A DNA stretch of 64,000 nt, taken from the NCBI RefSeq assembly GCF_030272615.1, contig NC_081405.1:24659272-24723271 (forward strand), read 5' to 3'. Position numbers and translations under genes: made by a program. How positions within the stretch are numbered: position 1 is the first letter of the stretch; each line of letters starts with the position of its first letter. Below, one piece after another: positions 13,325-25,787 of the stretch. Below the pieces are notes generated by a model that saw only the letters and a list, made by a program, of their open reading frames with translations, was not told where the DNA came from and ran no database searches. The stretch is from Cryptomeria japonica. Lineage: Eukaryota > Streptophyta > Pinopsida > Cupressales > Cupressaceae.

Positions 13325-13432
13325 GACCATTAAGGAATGAACATGCAATCACCATTACTGAAGAAAGACTAGTTGCATGACCATTAAGGAATGAACATGC
13401 AATCACCATTACTGAAGAAAGACGAGTAGACA
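13325..13432. repeat. Tandem duplication, 54-bp unit
   Basis: Two near-identical units begin 'gaccattaagg' at 13325 and 13379 and run to 'gaagaaagac(t/g)ag'. They lie just upstream of the CASP-like gene's probable promoter/leader. Confidence 0.85.
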
Positions 13433-15649
13433 TTTCAAGAATCGAGCTTTTGAGAAATGATTCTCCTCATGCATGGATTGCATTGTTTTCCATCGGCTTT
13501 ATAATGAAAGGAATCGCTTCATCTACTACTTTTTTTCTTGCCTCACAAAATTGGAGGAGTCATACGAGGGAGAAGTAAAAACTGAGGATCTAAGCTCTTT
13601 TCTGGTATGTTTTCTTTCACAGTCGACACTCTCTTCTCTGTGATCTAATCTTAATTTGCTCTTTTGGGTGATCTGAAAACTGTCAAGCAATGCGTAATTC
13701 ATGCGCATATCATAAGGATAAATTGTTCAATCTTTTGTTCATTGTGAGATGTCGATCTGTTACCCGTCTAACAAGCTTTCTTGATACATTCACATTTTAC
13801 ATGTTTTTCATTGAACAGCTTAAATTATATATATTAAGTTTACGTTTTTTAACTTAAAAGTGTTAAATGTTCAGAACTGTCTGACATTCTGTAAGCTTAA
13901 TATGTTGCTGAGTGTGTGTGATTTAAGATTGGCTACTTTTCATAGTTTCACTACCTCCCGATCACATAGTACTTAATGGAAAATTGGAATAGAAGATATA
14001 TTTGTAAGTTGCTGTTTATGGATTTGACTCTGTGAGTTTTTAAATAATGTTTCGGATCACACTCTGTGATCTATCGTCAGAATACAAGATAGGTAGGAGC
14101 ATAAAGATCAATGATGATGGATCACTGAAAAAAAATCTCTCACACAATCAAATTCAAAAATAGTAACTTACATCTCTATGAATTGTGGAAATCTGATATC
14201 AACTTACTCATCTTTGAAACCCATTCGATTGGTTAGTAACCAATATGATGCCTGTTGAGATCATAATTTGCTTAGTGTGTTACTAGCAGCCCTGTTCCTA
14301 CCAAGGGATTTCTCACTTCTCTTTTCAATTGTTAGAATGATTTTTTTTTTTTATATAGTTGTAATTTCAAGAATCAAGATGTTAAAGGGGTCATTTCTTT
14401 GGTTTTTTTCAATTTATAACATTTTTGTATCCTTTGTAGAGATGGGTATTCCGTGTATTGATTCTTGACATATTTGTTTCTTATCCTAATAATTTTTCTT
14501 CAGTTTTGGAGGGAGAGGGGCATCTTAGTTATCCTATTAGAAGCAATTGTAAAGTTGTTTTCTTTTGGTTTCTTCAGTCTCTTTCCTTAAGCTACAAAAA
14601 GAGCACTATAAAGTATATAATCTATTAATGAGGGATGCTAGATTTCTAGATGCTCTAATGATGATGGTTTATTGAAATGGTATCATTAGAATCATGACTT
14701 TTGGATCATTCTCTGAAGGATGAGAAACTGGGGATGTTTAGGTTGCACCCAACCCTAAGCCACCTGTCATTAAATTCATACATATGGTAGACACAATAAG
14801 GATCATAAAAAACTATTCTTTAGCAATTACTAGCATTTTTTAATCATTTGAAATTTGATTTAGTCTTCCTTGCCTTTCTGCATAACTGACAACTATTGAG
14901 TCTAATGTGTTGTTCTTTTGGATTCAATTCCATAGCATTTATTTGCATCAATGTTTTGGATCGCACTTCATGATCCATCATTAAGATGAGATAATTATAG
15001 AAATTTAAAATGGATAAAATTGCAAACCAAGATAGATTAAAATGGGGGAAGGGGGATTGAGGAACACTAATTTGAGTAAAATTTTAGTTGTAGTTTAAAA
15101 TAGATGAAACTATTGATTTATTTAATATGTACCTTGTGTAGCACAATGGAAAATTTTCTGGAAGTCAAGTGCTATAATTCATGAATTTTATTGCAATCAA
15201 CTTGACTACCTAAATCAAATATCTTCTAATTAAGAGTTTTTGATTTGTTTCCAAGGCATAGTTTCATGTTCTTGTCAAACAAAGAAGCTCAGTTTTATTG
15301 TTTGAAGCTTTTGGGTTTTCATATTCTTGCATGATAGATGAATATTAGTCATGATAAATAGTAGAGAGTTCCTCAATCCTTGCCCCACTAGGATTAGTTG
15401 TAGTGCTCCATCAAATATGAACAAGCGAGAAAGGGGAATTTGAGTTTACACTTTCTTTTTCTTATGTAGATCGTTAAATACTCGATCTTTTAATGTTAGA
15501 TTTGTGAAATTAATTTTTTTAAATTATATTTACAAAAATTATTGACTTTTTATTGATCTAAAACATCATCTTTTAGCTCACTTTGTATTGCTTATTAATA
15601 TTTTTATTATAATTTCTATCTTCTATTTACATGTTGCAGGGTAGTTGAG
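13433..15649 (+). other. Probable promoter, 5' leader and leader intron of the CASP-like gene
   Basis: No gene on either strand. A strong acceptor-like 'tgttgcag' ends at 15639, eleven bases before the start codon, preceded by a T-rich tract. Together with a donor-like 'ctg|gtatgt' near 13602 it suggests a roughly 2-kb intron inside the 5' untranslated leader. The donor choice is a guess. Two ~45-base diverged direct repeats ('tgttt(c/t)ggatc(a/g)cac..gatc') sit at about 14048 and 14952 inside it. Confidence 0.35.
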
Positions 15650-16407
15650 ATGGGTAAGCGAATTTTGGACAAGGGAACAAAAAGAATAATGATAATAGAA
15701 CTAATATTAAGGGCTTTTATTTTGATTTTTACAATATTTGGGATGAGTCGTGCAATAACTATAAAGGAAACGAAGGAAATATTTGGCATCCAAAAAGAAG
15801 CTACATTCAAGCAAATCAAAGCTTTCACGTAAGTACTATATTTTAGTGAACAATATCATATACTTGGTTTGTTCATTGTGTCACTTGTTCTAAATCTTTG
15901 CAGATTCTTGGTTGTTGCCAATGGAATTTTAAGTTGTTATTCTCTTATTCAACTTATGAGAACAGCTCTGAGCATTTATTTTAAAACTCCATTGCTAAAC
16001 AAGGCATTTGCAAGCATTATTTTTACTTGTGATGAGGTACACCTATTAAATCATTTAAGTTTTAATATAGTATTCTTAAAGATCATTTAATTTAAATTAG
16101 TTTTCTAAGTAGATATATTTTTATATTTTTATTTTAGTGATATAAGTTTTTTTGTTTTTTTCAGGTTATCACTTATTTGAATTTTGCAGCGGCAATAGCA
16201 TCTATAGAGTCTGCATATATAGCAAAGGAAGGAGAAGATGATTTTCAATGGTTCAAAGTATGCTTCTTTTTCGGAAGATTTTGCAATCAAATAGGAATGG
16301 TTCTTGTGAGTTCCTTCATAGAAATTTTGTGTATGGTAATTGTGTCTTTGATATCTTCATATAATCTTTTTCGATTATATAAACTCAAGGCTAGATCAAA
16401 TTGTTGA
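15650..16407 (+). CDS. CASP-like (CASPL) four-helix membrane protein, three exons
   Basis: Exons are 15650-15828, 15904-16036 and 16165-16407, with GT...AG introns and joined phases that give 184 residues. The ATG follows a TAA/TAG-containing leader and is the first in frame. The protein has four hydrophobic helices: about residues 13-35, 58-82, 95-118 and 145-172. Helix 1 carries the conserved Arg of CASP/MARVEL proteins (ELILR). Helix 3 begins with the conserved acidic residue (FTCDEVITYL), and the loop before helix 4 has the 'W-x-K-V/I-C...FGRFCNQ' pattern. These proteins are known to form plasma-membrane scaffolds; Casparian-strip CASPs guide local lignin deposition, while most CASP-like members are uncharacterised. 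Length fits the family (about 150-210). No disabling change is seen, so it may be functional. It is the only intact host gene I can support here. Subfamily assignment would need alignment. Confidence 0.88.
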
Positions 16408-19400
16408 TGTCTTGAGATAATATTTATGAATATCTGTTTAATCGAGACCATTATATTCTATATTGTTTATTTTTCACTTTTAAATAGTTGTAAAGTAGTT
16501 TACACACATTTAAAGAATGAATTTATCACTGGTTTTGTTATGTGTATCAATGTGGTGATGAATCTTAACTTCTTCTCTAGGATAATTATTATTATTATCT
16601 ATTCGACCAAGTTGCTTTACTTTTAAAAAAAACTTCTTTTAAATATGAAGAAAAATAATGCTTCCTCAACACTAAGAGGGATTTAATGTCTAAATGTTGA
16701 TTAAATTATAATTAGATCTAATGAGATTATATTTAAATAGAAGACTAAGTTATGAGTAATTGAGTTTGAGAAATGAAAATAATTAAGGAACTTGTCTAAT
16801 TTTCAATGTGAGGTGAGTCTTGATCTTGTTGATAGAATAATACATTGTGATAGAAGAATTAAAACTAAGGTATGGTATAAGGAGACTATGACATAGATGC
16901 TCTAAAAATTTATTCCTTGGGAGATAATTGTGTCCTTGATCGAATAGTAGATGAGATCACCCATGCAACTTAGTTTAACTAGTGTGATATTCATGGCTAA
17001 TGTGACCTCTTGAAATGTGATTCCTTTGGATTACATATTTGATGAGTAAGAGGTTGTGTGTTAAGATCACAGTGGGGCTTTCTATGGCTAAAAAGGAAGA
17101 CTAATGACTTTTTTTAATAACATTCAATATCTATTGCTAATATACAAACATTGAAAAAATATCAAGTAAAGATGTAAATACTAATGTAATTCTAACTAAA
17201 ATGTTATAAACACAAAAATATGATGTGAATGTGTGATATATGTTTATCCTAAATGAACTAGGAAAAAAATCCTTAAATACAAATCCTAGGCACAAAAATT
17301 TAACACTTTTTGACATCCAAGATAATGGAATAATTATTATATTATGGGAAATTCAATCATGGGAGTGTAAAACTTAAATTTAAATAAGGAAAACTAGGCC
17401 ATGAGTGTAGATTAGTCTAGGGTACAAGTCCTACGGGATTACATCAACCATAATCAAGGTAATGGATAAGTCAATATTGAGTGATAAGTTTAGGGATAGA
17501 GTTAGTTTGTGTGCTAAATGAGTAAAATTGAGCGTAAAGAACATACATTTACAACATGGGTGGAAAGTAGTATAAACTAGAGGTGTAAAGCTCAAAGGTA
17601 TGCAATATTATCCTTTATATTTGTAGTGTGTTCTACACCTTGCATAAGAATGCAATATTCTTATTTTATTGTGGTGCATCTTAGGATGTGTATACGACAA
17701 TAAGATAGACATTCTTGGGAATAGTTGTAGGTTATATGGGATATCAAACATGTATTTGATCATGGGGGTCATGGTATAGTGAGTAGATAGTTTTAGGTTC
17801 ATAGTTTATGTAAGACCACGTGATGGTTTTGTGCAAGCTTGTTCTATAAAAGCAAGAAAACATGGGTACTAGTATGAGTATGCAATGGAGAGAATCTCAA
17901 AGAGATTGGATGTGTGGGGTAGGATCATGAGGAAGGCACAAAGTTGAATGTGTGGATTTCATATGCTTTTGGATTGAACACTGGTGCAGGAGCACCCTTC
18001 TAAGGTCTTCCTCCTTTTGATTTTTGTTGGAATTTTGCTTCTTTAAGAAGCCATGTAAATGTAATAAGAGCCAAGAGCTCATTGGTCTTGTTTAGGTCGT
18101 AGTTTAGGTCCTAGGTTCACAAGTCTAGGTTAATTTTTCTTGTGGAGTAGAGGGTATGTGTGCCATTGATGAGTTTGGGGTCCTTTTAGCATGGTTGTGT
18201 CCATAAGATAGCCCAATGTAGGCCCAAAAGTCAAGAAAAGCAACATAGCAAAAGTTGCTCAAAAGTTGCATGACAACTTTTCAAAGTTGTCATGCAACTT
18301 TTCTACCTAATAGGTAATAACCTTAGCTTGGCAAGGAGAACCCTAACATTGGCACAAAAACTAAGAAAAAGACATTATATATTGTTGCAAACCCTAAAAT
18401 GAGGGGTTGGATGTCAGATTGTACGGCCCAAGGAAAAAGACCTTGACTGTGACTGTGTTTTTGTTGCCAGTCGGCACAAATGGAGCATTAACAGGTTGAC
18501 AATGGATTGTTTTGCAAACTAAATGGTGTTGAAAGTCTTGCATTATGTTTATACTTTCATTTTGAGCACTTAGGTTAGGTTTATTGTGCAGGTTTTGGGT
18601 GTTTTGTAAATATTTTGTGAAGTTACTCTTTCATTGTCCAGTTTTAGACTAATTTGTGTAAATGGGTTGACAACTCCTATCCCCATTGTGGAAAAACCAT
18701 GAAAACATGGGGAATAGGAGTGCAGACTCTGTACAGTACCTTAGAGGAAGTAGGGCCCTTGAAGATGTAGGAAAGCCTTTCAAACACCCACTCGTAGGCG
18801 AGACTAGACTGTGCCTGACTAGGAAGGGTTGAGGTTGCAGAGGTCCATGAGAGCAAGGTAGGACAAGGAAGGAGGCACCCTTTGGAGGAGTTGTAGAGGG
18901 GTGTGTGGAACACCATTGGTGAGAAGGAGGAGCTTCCACCAATCCAGATAAGGTGGTAAAGACAACAAACCATCACTGTGACCCTGGCAGGCCTAAAAAA
19001 CCCTCATATAAACCCCTCAAAAACCCCTAAATTCACCTAGGGCAATGTACGGACACTTGGAGGCCCAAAACTAGGAAACTATTTGAGCCTTTTCCAAATG
19101 AATAGCAATCCCTTTGGGAAGTTTTAGAAGTTTGATCATCATTTGCAAGAGGGAGCCCTAACAGTTCGTAGTGGAGGCCTAATTGGGCACATTCCTTGTA
19201 GCCCTATTTTGTAGGAAAGAAGCAAAATAATGAGATCGGTAACAAATAGGAAGGTCAAAACCTCTTGTGGGCACATGAATGGATGGAAAACTATGTCAAA
19301 GACCTATACTACCCTTGCTAGGACCTAAGAAGGTTTAGGAGGAGCTAAACCCTTATTAGCCTATGTGAGGGTTTTGAAGCTTGTGAGTAGGTGTGACCTT

Positions 19401-19813
19401 GGAAAAAGTATCACAGGTTGTTGGTGGGTGGATTGTGCAAGGTCAGGGGATTCCTCAAGCAAGGGAAGTCCTAGAGGCCATAGGGTGTGGTTTGAACACT
19501 TGGTGATCCAAGGAAAGGATCAAGGAGCATAGACTAGGCTAGTCTATCCTATATCCATTCCATCAAACACATGTGCAAGTAGATTGTTTAATGTTATTAA
19601 AATTCTACAGGCGTATTGTAATCTTATTTTGAGATAATATATTAATTTTATATAATAATTGAAAGGCTCAATTTTCCCCAAAAAGAGTTTTTATAGATTA
19701 CATCTAGTGTTATCTTATGTTAATCCATTGTTATTCTTTTGCATAATATTTTACCATAATTTTTCTAATAAAGATTTTGTAGAATTAGCAATTATGCCTT
19801 GAAATTTTTAATA
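16408..19813. other. Intergenic DNA, no gene seen
   Basis: AT-rich to about 17.3 kb, then more mixed composition. Frames here are short and give Trp/Pro/Ser-rich translations without family likeness. If the motif at 19816 is a true primer-binding site, the last 1-2 kb before it should be a 5' LTR, but I could not find its start or a partner copy. Confidence 0.4.
18261..18302. repeat. Perfect 20-bp inverted repeat with 2-base spacer
   Basis: 18261-18280 is the exact reverse complement of 18283-18302, separated by 'tc'. Each arm is itself partly self-complementary (AGTTG...CAACT), so the locus can fold as one long hairpin or as smaller ones. Confidence 0.9.
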
Positions 19814-19815
19814 TT

Positions 19816-19827
19816 TGATATCAGAGC
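19816..19827 (+). other. Primer-binding-site-like motif
   Basis: TGATATCAGAGC differs by one base from the common plant initiator-Met site TGGTATCAGAGC and is followed by 'ttggtttgagattgtagg'. It suggests the start of the interior of a plus-strand LTR element whose LTRs I cannot delimit. A 24-base purine run at 23176-23199 could be that element's polypurine tract. Confidence 0.45.
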
Positions 19828-20110
19828 TTGGTTTGAGATTGTAGGAGAGGATGTCTTCCTTATAGATTCAACCTTTTGTTTGAATAGAAACTATACATAG
19901 GTGAATTTGGGGTTTTATTGAAAATGATGACCAATATCACAAGATATCAAATGTGTGGGTATTTTTTGCAAGTTTACTACTACAATTTGCATGCTTGGAG
20001 CTCTTTGGTTTGATGTTTGTTTTCAACTCTAGAATGCCATAAAAATTTCATTTGGATCTAAGTATTTTTTTCAGATCTATGGTAATGCTACATTGTTGGA
20101 TCTAAGGTTA

Positions 20111-21121
20111 GTTTTTAATTAGGATAAACAAGTTTTGAGGGGACCTAAAACCCCTTACAACATGTTTTGAAGGGACCCAAATCCCTCCGATTTTACCAGG
20201 ATCCAAAACCCAGAACAGACAACTGCTAAAACTACATCAAAGATAACCAGCAGTCTAAAACCAGCCTATCAACAAAGATATAATAACGAAACCTAGCTGA
20301 AAGAGGAAGAGGCCTAAGCCTTTCACTAACATAAGGGTTTTATCAAGGCTCCCACAACCTGAACCACACCAAACCAAAATTAGTCCTAACCAAAAATAAG
20401 AACTGGCCAAACTAGGCCTTTGAAAACTTTCAGTATCCAGTCTATCCCTAGCAGGAACAAGAGACATAGGGTTTTTCCAAGCTCCCTCAACCTTGTGAAT
20501 GGGTTTTAAAAGACTCCCACAACTAGAAGTAGGGTTTTTTTGGGTTCCCTCAACCATGAACATGGGTTTTGCAAGGATCCCACAACCTGAAACAATGGGT
20601 TTTTGGAAGGCTCCCAAAACCTTGAAACTGAAAAAGAACATAACAAAATACAAAATACCCTCCAAAATATCCACCTCTATAGGAGATAAATATGAGAGGT
20701 CAAGTGAAAGAGTGAGCTCTGTTCCCAAAACACCATGAAATAGGGTACCAACAGCCTTCCTGAGCAACACTTAGAAGAACAAATCCTCCACTCCCTCCAC
20801 CTCAATAGGAAAGAAAGGAGAAAAAACCATTGAAAGCCCCATCTCATCCCTGAGAAAACCAAGAAACAACACACCAACCACTCCTCGAAAGCATTTCCCA
20901 GCATCATCCGCAGCAAGTATCTTCACCTCAATAGAAGACATGTCATTTCTAGCACCATCCATCTTCACCTCTAGAGAAGATAGCGCCACCTCCATAGGTA
21001 AAGCCAGAGCGGACCAAAAATGTTGAAGATGGAGCTGAAAAATAAACGAGAAGCCAACCAAAGGGCTAAAAAAGATAGGAACATACAAAATAGCCCTTAG
21101 AGACAAAGGTTAGTTAAGATA
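20111..21121 (-). mobile_element. LINE-like retroposon, truncated, minus orientation
   Basis: The insert is flanked by the 13-base duplication GGATCTAAGGTTA (20098-20110 and 21122-21134). The minus-strand 3' end has the 'taaggggttttaggtcccctc...cttgttt' style tail often seen at plant LINE 3' ends and finishes 'aattaaaaac'. Minus-strand frames (20255-20770, 20771-21106) have no reverse transcriptase motif, so only the 3' part is present, or it is a non-autonomous relative. Within it, 20320-20625 repeats a ~40-base unit of the form GGGTTTT-n-GGCTCCC(A)CAACC about five times. Confidence 0.65.
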
Positions 21122-21134
21122 GGATCTAAGGTTA

Positions 21135-23202
21135 CCTAACATATGTGTATGGCATTCATATTTGTGAGTTTTTTAGGTTCATGCTTTGGCATCATTTTGG
21201 TGCGTGGCATTGAGTGTGGTGCTACCAAATTTATGGGTGTATATATCAGCAACATAAGCTGCTATTGCTAATTATCAAATGAAAAAAAAGCTCCTATTCC
21301 AAGTTGTTTATGCTTAATCATGGAAGGGTGGAGTTGTATAGTCTTTGTGCCTAGCATTACAAGCATGAGAAGATTGGTTAAATATTTGTTGAAAGGCTTG
21401 CCACAAAGGAGAAATATGAGTTCTCATATCTATGTGAGGATGGCAGGAAACTGAAAAAATATTCAACTACCATTGATAACAACCTAGGCATAATTTTCTA
21501 TTGAAGGAGGTCACAGTCCTAAATAATGGAGGCAATGTAGGATAAAAGTCCTTCTTACTGTCAAAAGTTTTGTATAGACTAAGTTTTTATAAAGGGCTTC
21601 AAGTTTTTAAAGATTATTTTTTAATTCTAGAAAAAGTAATGGCATAATCTTTATATTATAAGCTTTTGGACTCTTTTTTTATAGTTTTTTAATTAAATCA
21701 TGAATTTAATTTTTATTATTAGCTCTTTAAGGTGGACATCTCTTCCTTTTTAAAAATATGGTCACATAGGAGAACGCTTGTGAGTGGATGTTGTTCTTCC
21801 TCTAATCATGTGGGTACAAAATAAAAAAATTCAACTATTGGTTTACTAAATAACTTCTAAGGGCTTAACAAATTTGCTTGATTATTTGTATTGGAGGTAA
21901 ATTTTTAGAGAGTGATATTTGATTGTTTCTAGAGTTTTCCGATAATTTTTTTTAAAGAGCATCTTTTTTTAAGAATGAGTTTTCATGCTTCCTAATATAC
22001 TTGTATAGTTATTTTTAGCAAGTGATGAATTTAATGCAAATAAGTTGTGGAAGAACATAAATATGTACTTTGTTCACTTAACATTTTTACAACATCAACT
22101 TGTTGAGTATTAGGTTACTAAAATATTAATTATTATTTTACAAGTTAGTGTCAAATCATATATAATAATGATTTGGGGTTTGACTAGTAGAAAATTTAGA
22201 TGTTAATATTTGGTTGTTCTATTTTACATGATTACTAATTAATGTATTGTAGAACTTATATGTTACATTATTTTAGATCTGTGCGTTGTATAGTTTTGTA
22301 GGTTGTCTATACTTGGAAATTACATGGATAACTCAAATGTGGTTTGTTTATCTCCACAAATATTTTAGTTTTGATATGGATTTTGTTGGTTGGCCTTTTT
22401 TGGTCACTTAATGGAGGTATGTTTTTTACTATGAGGCAAAGATTGGTGTTTGGAGTTATTACATGTTTTCATTTTAAGGCTTGTAGCTATTGACTATGGT
22501 GGCATGAGAGGATTTGGATCATAATTTAGTGAGAGATTTATGTAGTTGCATAGTCAATTTTATCATCTTGGTTGGAGATTAAAGTTATACTTTAGGAGTT
22601 GCTAGTGTTGTAATTGTGGTCTTTGATTATGTAAGGGCCATGGGAGATTCTTATCATGATTCCATGAGTAACTTGGTATCACATTTAGTAGGAGTTTTGG
22701 TAGTGATATAGATTTGTCAATTTGATCTAGATAATCCTTATTTTAAAGGATAGGCATTATTGTGTCATGGTAGACTCTTTATTACTATTTGAATCTTTGA
22801 TGACATAGATGCTCTTGGGATCAAATATGTTTGTTGGGAAAATGATCTCTTATTGAAATGTAAATCATCATGTCATGGTGAGTTCTTAGATTTTGTAATG
22901 ATCATGTAGTGTCATAGCTTTAATTTGTACCATGATATAATCACTTGTTTATGTGTTTAAATTTTGATGTGAATACTCTGGTCACTATGTTGATTAATGA
23001 ATATGGTAGTTAATCATGTTAGTGATGACCTACATTTATTATCATGCTCAAATTAGCTAAGTTTGAATGTCATTTTTATAGTAGATATTAATATTGCAAA
23101 TAATATGATTATATTTCAAATTTTGAGAAAGGACTAACTATAGATTTTTTGCCATATAAGTTTAGACTATTATTTGGGAAGGGAGAGAGAGGGGGGGGGT
23201 GA
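21135..23202. other. Intergenic/retroelement-like DNA, no gene seen
   Basis: T/G-rich, with many 'gattt' and 'gtagt' words and no coding frame. It ends in a 24-base purine tract (23176-23199, with nine or ten G in a row) directly before the target site of the outer gypsy element, which may have inserted at the start of another element's 3' LTR. Confidence 0.35.
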
Positions 23203-23207
23203 TAAGT

Positions 23208-24426
23208 TGTAGAGGAGGGGTTTTGTCATGTCTAAGATGATGAATCTCAGAGTACAAATCGATCTGTCACTACCTCACTCAAACTGGTGCTAAGGATGAG
23301 CTAGGGGATAAAAATGAAAAACTAAGCTAATAGACTACGGATGAGACTCCTAGACGACTCTATTGAGTCTATGTCCTCGAGATGAGTGCGCAGATCTGGG
23401 ACACCAACATGGCGCACTGTAGTCTAGTACTAACAGAACATAAAAACCATACATGGGTAGTAGATATAATAATATTAAATAAACATGGAAAGACAAAAAG
23501 ATAAGCTAATAACATAGAATGAGAAATATTAGAATGGCTTGAGATGAGGGAAAAGAAGGAAGCTCACAACTAGTCCATGATTAAATCCTCCCGCTAAATG
23601 ATCTCCTTCCTATGATTATAAACATGCACACAAGCAAGAAGGAAAATGTTGGGGGTTGTGTTTTGGAGTATGTCTTAGTTAGACCCTCATTTTTGGTGTT
23701 TCCACCTTCACAGACAACCCAGATAGATAGATAGATCAAAAGATAAATAGCTAGAATGATAAAATGATTAAACAAATAGGGGATGTGATAAATTCCAAGA
23801 TGCTCAAAGATGAGATAGATAGAATGATATAAAGTTATTACCAAAGAGGCTTGAGAAAGCCAAGAGAAGTCGCAAAAGTTTATTGTGAGAGCTTGAGAGT
23901 GTTGTAGAAAAATAGAGATTGTTGTAGCAAGTGAGAGAACAAGAGAAAGCTATGAGAGCCAAGAGAACCAGAGAGAATTCATAGAGGAACAAGAGATCTT
24001 GAAAGGAGAGAAAATATAGATTTAAAAAGAGAGAAGAGGATGGAAAAGAAGAGGTTGGCAAGCCATCTAGAAGATTCCAAGCCGTTTCCACCGACCAAGA
24101 TAGGTGACAAGTGTCGGAATGCATAGAACCTACATTTGAACATTAAGATGTCGCAAGACGAATGCGCGACGTGCAAACATCCAGGTGGCATGCTAATGTC
24201 CAATAAAATCATGCTCAAAAATGACAAGTGACAAGAGAAACACACAGCTAACAAGAAACAGAAGCAGGAGGATAGCTGCTGAAAGGGTGTCTTGAGCATC
24301 CTGAGAGGGAAAAGGTTGATGCAAGGGCTAAAACTAGCCTACTGAGGTGCTAGGGGAATGGAAACCAAAGTGGTTACAAAAGATGTAGGTCAAATTACAA
24401 TGGAGTATGCAACTTTTGACACTGCT
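23208..24426 (-). repeat. 3' LTR of the outer gypsy-type element
   Basis: It matches 37791-39004 along its length: 'tgtagaggaggg' start, 'gatgaatctcaga', 'ctattgagtct', 'ccttcctatgattataaac', 'gatagatagatagatcaaaagataaatagct', 'ccaccgaccaagataggtgac'. The short frames inside it (23581-23844, 23804-24299) are by-products. Its terminal CA is changed to CT. Confidence 0.88.
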
Positions 24427-24440
24427 TTTGCCCCCACTTT
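24427..24440 (-). other. Polypurine tract of the outer element
   Basis: On the minus strand this reads AAAGTGGGGGCAAA, immediately before the 3' LTR, and resembles the tract of the nested element (32539-32552). Confidence 0.7.
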
Positions 24441-24488
24441 AGCGGGCTTATGAATGAACATGAAAATGCACACTAAAGGAAATCTACT

Positions 24489-25763
24489 TGTAGACGTCTA
24501 AAAATGGTCAACGCTTGCGGAGTCGTATTTTAACATTGGTGCATTGCCTTATTTTAGGTTTTTGCATCACATTAACATTTCTCCTATTTTACTCACTTGG
24601 TCTTTATCATTTGCGAGCATTGAGTCCTTCTTCTGCATTCTTCATTTATCTCGCTCTCGAATTTGGTCTTGTCGATAACAATCTTCAGTCATGATTTTGG
24701 TCGATCCTTGTCCTTGCCAATTTTGTCATTTTGCGATCGATTCATCATTGATCCTTGTCCTCTTCAATCATGTCAATTGGCACTTATCAATTTGGTCTCT
24801 TTATCAATCTTGGTAAATTTGTCAACCAATTATAATCATTTATCAACATTGGTCCTTTGTCAGTCTGAATCATCATCAAATCGACCCTGCATCAATTATC
24901 TTTTGTCAAGACCTAATTGTCGTCCTTGCGTTTCTAATTCATCTTCTAGGGTTTCATGATTTATTCATTTAACCTTGTTTGTCATTTCTCCCTCTAGGTT
25001 AAATAGTTTATTTATCCTAAGTCTTCTCATCGCAATTAAATGTTCATTTAATTGGCTAACTAATTCATCCCTCTTTGTGAATTAATTAATAAATGAAAAA
25101 TTGTTAATTAATTCACTTAATTCCTAATTTCATCAATTTTCTAATTTTCTAATTTCTAATTCATCTAATTTCAATTTTCTCCTGTATTTCTCCTAATTTC
25201 ATGGGAATGACATAGCAAATTTGTCATAATTTGTCATAATTGTCAATCAATCAATTTTGACATAGAAATTTGTCATAATTTTGTCAAAATTATCAATCAA
25301 TCAATTTTGCATAGAAAGTGCAAATTTGTCATAATTTGTCATGTTTGTCATTCTTGATTTGCAATTTCCATTCGAATCAAATTCATGCTAATCTTGTCTT
25401 TTCTCCAATTTATCTATAAATTGGATGAATTTCTTCAATCAAGGTCCCTGATCCTTGGTTGAATCAATCACGCTTCTAGTACCCTTATGTTGTCATCTTG
25501 TCTTGACAATCTTGCTTTCACATTATGTTTATGCACTTGAAGGTGAGATCCACAAAACAAAAGCAATTTGAAGGAGAAAGAAGGACAATGGAGCCACATG
25601 AAGGAGACATCTACATTTGGTTTGCTTAGATTTCATATTGAATGTCTTGTTTTCATGTTTTCATTGAGTGTTTTTAGGATTGTTATCACTGCATGTTAGT
25701 TTTCGTGATTGAACTAGGCTAATGTTTATATTTTCTTTGATGATTTTCAGATTCCTATCTACA
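24489..25763 (+). repeat. 5' LTR of the nested element
   Basis: Pairs with 32553-33827 at equal length. Rich in 'ttgtcaat' and 'tcataatttgtcat' words in its second half. The frame at 24663-24959 also occurs in the other LTR and is not a gene. Confidence 0.93.
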
Positions 25764-25768
25764 TTAAT

Positions 25769-25787
25769 TGGTGAACCCGACGTGAAC
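25769..25787 (+). other. Primer-binding site of the nested element
   Basis: TGGTGAACCCGACGTGAAC begins five bases after the LTR. The outer element has TGGTGAACCCAATGTGA in the same place (37771-37787), so the two belong to related families. I could not name the priming tRNA with certainty. Confidence 0.75.

Noticed and set aside
15616..15828. 70-codon minus-strand frame over CASP-like exon 1
   Set aside because: Shadow of the real exon on the opposite strand.
18649..18976. Two overlapping minus-strand frames of about 98 codons
   Set aside because: Same DNA in two frames, no family likeness, no splice or start support.
23581..24299. Overlapping minus-strand frames as hydrophobic proteins
   Set aside because: They lie wholly inside the left LTR of the outer element, and the matching LTR does not keep them all open.
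24663..24959. 98-codon plus-strand frame, with a relative at 32661-32939, as a gene
   Set aside because: Both lie at the same place in the two LTRs of one element; the translation is low-complexity and is explained by the repeat.
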